64,000 nucleotides of DNA from Anaerolineales bacterium (GTDB lineage: Bacteria; Chloroflexota; Anaerolineae; Anaerolineales; Villigracilaceae). Positions 61,782 to 64,000 of this stretch are shown here, piece by piece (the first letter of the stretch is position 1; each line of letters begins with the position of its first letter). The translations under genes were made by a program, and so were the position numbers. Below the pieces are notes generated by a model, which saw nothing but the letters and a program-made list of their open reading frames with translations, ran no database searches and was not told the origin of the DNA. The stretch spans positions 372,001 through 436,000 of the forward strand of contig CP129480.1 of assembly GCA_030583885.1 (NCBI GenBank), given 5' to 3'.

Positions 61782-64000
61782 ATGACTGACCGTTTCCGCA
61801 TCATCACGCTGTTCAAACGGGATCAAAGCGCTTTAAGGATAACCGGGATCTATTTACTGGTGGGATGGCTGTGGATCCTGTACTCCGACCAGTTTGCCGC
61901 CGCGGTTGCAACGGACAGCGCTTCGCTTGTCCTGATCAGCATATACAAAGGCTGGGGATTCATCATCGTCACATCCATCCTTTTGTACTGGCTGATCCAC
62001 AGCCATACCGCGCGGCTTAATAAAAGCGAACAGCGCTATCGAACCTTGTTTGAAGGTACGCCTGTCGCCATATGGGAGGAGGATTTTTCGCGGGTCAAAA
62101 AACACCTCGACTCCCTGAAGCATCAGGGGATCACCGATTTCCATGCCCACTTTACCTCCGCTCCGAACGCCGCCGTGGAATGTCTGGGGATGATCAAGAT
62201 CCTGGACGCCAACATTGCCGCGGTGCGCATGTACGGCGCAAAAAGCAAGGACGAATTGATCCGCAACACGAAACAGATCCTCGGCAGGGGTGAAATGGAA
62301 CACATCCACGAGGACTTTATTGCAATTGCCGAGGGAAGGACCGGCAACTATTGGGAGGGGACGGATGAAACGCTCACGGGGGAGCCGCTTGAGATCAGCC
62401 TGGGCTGGTCGGTTGTCCCCGGGCATGAAAAGGATTTCTCCAAAGTCATTGTCACCACCACCAATGTCACCGAACGAAAACGAGCCGAGCAAGTCCTGAA
62501 AAACAGCGAGAGACGCCTGCACGTGCTGATCGAAAATGGTCTTGATAATATTTCACTGCTCGCCGCGGACGGCACCCTGTTGTGGGAAAGTCCCGCCACG
62601 ATGCGAACCCTCGGATATGCCGCGGATGAATTCGTAGGCCGAAGCATCTTTGAATTGCTGCACCCGCAGGATGCGGAGACCGCACATGTCCGCTTTTTGG
62701 AGCTTGTCAAAAATCCCAATAACGTCGAACGCGGCTTGTTCCGTATGAGACATTCCAGCGGCGCATGGCGCTGGGTTGAGGTGGTGGCGACCAACCTGCT
62801 GGATGAACCGAGCGTCAATGCAATCGTCATCAATTACCGCGACGTCACAGAACGGAAAGAAGCCGAGGGAATGGTCAGGCAGCATGCCAGTGATCTGGAA
62901 AGACGGGTGGAGGAGCGCACGGCCGAACTTACGTACGCGAACCGGGTCAAGAATGAGTTTCTGGCGAACATGAGTCACGAATTGCGCACGCCGCTCAACA
63001 GCATTTTGGGATTCTCCGAAACCCTGCTGGAGGGCATGCATGGTCCGCTCAACGATGACCAGAAAAACCGTATCGAGATCATTGCCTCCAGCGGAAGGCA
63101 CCTGCTGGACCTGATCAACGACATCCTGGACATATCCAAGATCGAAGCCGGCAAACTCGACATCATCCCGCAGACCGTCGGTGTGGACGAGATCTGCCGA
63201 GCAAGCCTGAATTTCATCCATGAACTGACCATGAGGAAATCCATCACCGTCGAATATTCACCTGCGCCGGAACAACCAAGCATCGTTGCGGACCCAAAAC
63301 GGCTCAAACAAATGCTGGTCAACCTGTTGCATAATGCGGCCAAATTCACGCCGCAACACGGGGAGATAAAACTGGAGGTTCAAACCGACACCGAACAAAA
63401 CCAGATCCGTTTCTCGGTTCTAGACACCGGCATTGGGATTTCAGCGGAGGACCTGCAAAAATTATTCAACCCCTTTGTTCAATTGGACAGCAGTCTATCG
63501 CGCCACCACGAAGGTTCAGGCCTGGGGCTGGCACTGGTCAGGAAACTGGCGGACATGCACGGCGGAGAGGTCGCAGCCGAAAGCAAGCTCGGCGGGGGCA
63601 GCCGCTTCACCTTGGTATTGCCCTGGAAGCAGACCCGGGTAATTCCCTCATCCGACACAGGCCTGCCTGACGTGCGGTTGAAGGAAGATGCGGGCGGGAT
63701 CGCAACAGGTTCCACTGTCACGCCTGCCCGGCTGGGGAGCATCCTGCTTGCAGAGGATAATGAAACCAATGTGATCGTGATAAAGGATTATCTGGAGGAC
63801 CGCGGATTCAACGTGAGCGTTGCACACAACGGATTGGAAGTGCTGGAGATCATGGAAGAGAGCGTTCCAGATGTCGTCCTGATGGACATTCAAATGCCGG
63901 GCATGGATGGCCTGGAGGCAACCCGCCGCCTGCGGTCAGACCCTCGTTTTGTTTCCATCCCCATTATTGCGATCACGGCCTTTGCCATGCCCGGCGACCG
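61782..64000 (+). CDS. Hybrid sensor histidine kinase, PAS/HisKA/HATPase/REC, cut by window edge
   Basis: An open frame from the ATG at 61782 (GGAGG upstream) to the right edge, about 739 codons. Two membrane segments lie near residues 25-43 and 53-71 (ITGIYLLVGWLWILY, GWGFIIVTSILLYWLI). Two PAS domains follow, then a coiled coil. HisKA: NEFLANMSHELRTPLNSILG with phospho-acceptor His. HATPase: NLLHNAAKFTPQ (N box), LDTGIGIS (G1), GSGLGLALVRKLADMHGG (G2). A receiver domain begins near residue 660 with ILLAEDNETN and VLMDIQMPGMDG. The rest is missing. Signal unknown. It diverges from the mutase subunit gene with 236 bases between, where no gene is seen. Confidence 0.95.
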   Translation, partial: MTDRFRIITLFKRDQSALRITGIYLLVGWLWILYSDQFAAAVATDSASLVLISIYKGWGFIIVTSILLYWLIHSHTARLNKSEQRYRTLFEGTPVAIWEEDFSRVKKHLDSLKHQGITDFHAHFTSAPNAAVECLGMIKILDANIAAVRMYGAKSKDELIRNTKQILGRGEMEHIHEDFIAIAEGRTGNYWEGTDETLTGEPLEISLGWSVVPGHEKDFSKVIVTTTNVTERKRAEQVLKNSERRLHVLIENGLDNISLLAADGTLLWESPATMRTLGYAADEFVGRSIFELLHPQDAETAHVRFLELVKNPNNVERGLFRMRHSSGAWRWVEVVATNLLDEPSVNAIVINYRDVTERKEAEGMVRQHASDLERRVEERTAELTYANRVKNEFLANMSHELRTPLNSILGFSETLLEGMHGPLNDDQKNRIEIIASSGRHLLDLINDILDISKIEAGKLDIIPQTVGVDEICRASLNFIHELTMRKSITVEYSPAPEQPSIVADPKRLKQMLVNLLHNAAKFTPQHGEIKLEVQTDTEQNQIRFSVLDTGIGISAEDLQKLFNPFVQLDSSLSRHHEGSGLGLALVRKLADMHGGEVAAESKLGGGSRFTLVLPWKQTRVIPSSDTGLPDVRLKEDAGGIATGSTVTPARLGSILLAEDNETNVIVIKDYLEDRGFNVSVAHNGLEVLEIMEESVPDVVLMDIQMPGMDGLEATRRLRSDPRFVSIPIIAITAFAMPGD

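Overview
The window most resembles the chromosome of a member of the Chloroflexota, probably class Anaerolineae. This is inferred from gene content: two large MalT/AfsR-type STAND regulators, a DUF5317 protein, a leader-like NHLP-clan small protein, HU-like DNA-binding paralogs, a very long SecA, paired short ChrA proteins and a small THFYEI domain that often sits next to LuxR genes in this phylum. Base composition is GC-rich, except in several genes of the 10.3-17.1 kb region. No taxonomic marker allows a species call.

Layout. 1-10.3 kb holds housekeeping genes: lepA (cut by the window edge), a CPBP protease, aconitase, adenosine deaminase and secA. 10.3-17.1 kb is an integron-type gene cassette array without an integrase (a CALIN). 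It has eight cassettes, all on the minus strand, each ending in an attC site. The cargo is a PIN toxin pair, a membrane protein, HigBA, a 64-aa protein, a membrane-anchored XRE protein, a HEPN-like protein, an AlbA_2/Schlafen-type protein and one unrecognised protein. In at least four cassettes the first seven bases are the exact complement of the end of that cassette's own attC, as expected if each was once a circle. 17.1-20.7 kb has a 21-bp tandem repeat, two HU-like paralogs separated by a branched inverted repeat, a PAS/HD-GYP protein and a three-gene operon ending in the NHLP-like peptide. 20.9-24.2 kb is a STAND-TPR-BTAD regulator, divergent from dnaE (24.3-28.2 kb).

28.2-45.4 kb is metabolic and accessory: an AAC(3)-family acetyltransferase, enoyl-CoA hydratase, RRM protein, cupin, a GcvT-family protein next to a PYROXD2-like flavoprotein, a LuxR regulator, two membrane proteins each fused in frame to the same small domain, an alcohol dehydrogenase, a second flavoprotein, a lipoprotein beside a duplicated fragment of that flavoprotein, an EEP-family enzyme, and a 16S rRNA methyltransferase of the NpmA/KamB (A1408) type. 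45.7-46.3 kb has tRNA-Arg and a 344-bp non-autonomous transposable element with 24-bp terminal repeats and a 5-bp target duplication.

46.3-64 kb carries a large Cys-rich lipoprotein, a nadK/B-box/recN operon, a Cas4-like nuclease split over two translationally coupled genes with membrane segments at the split, a phosphoribosyltransferase, prephenate dehydrogenase with a GIY-YIG protein, ogt, two short ChrA proteins, a universal stress protein, and a dense minus-strand operon of nucleotide, repair and propionate-type genes (B12-binding mutase subunit, meaB, GNAT, prs, and then mutM). A hybrid histidine kinase runs off the right edge.

Genes within operons commonly overlap by ATGA. Several start codons lie within about 12 bases of a TATAAT-like box, suggesting some very short or absent leaders. 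Factor-independent terminators are frequent and mark most operon ends.
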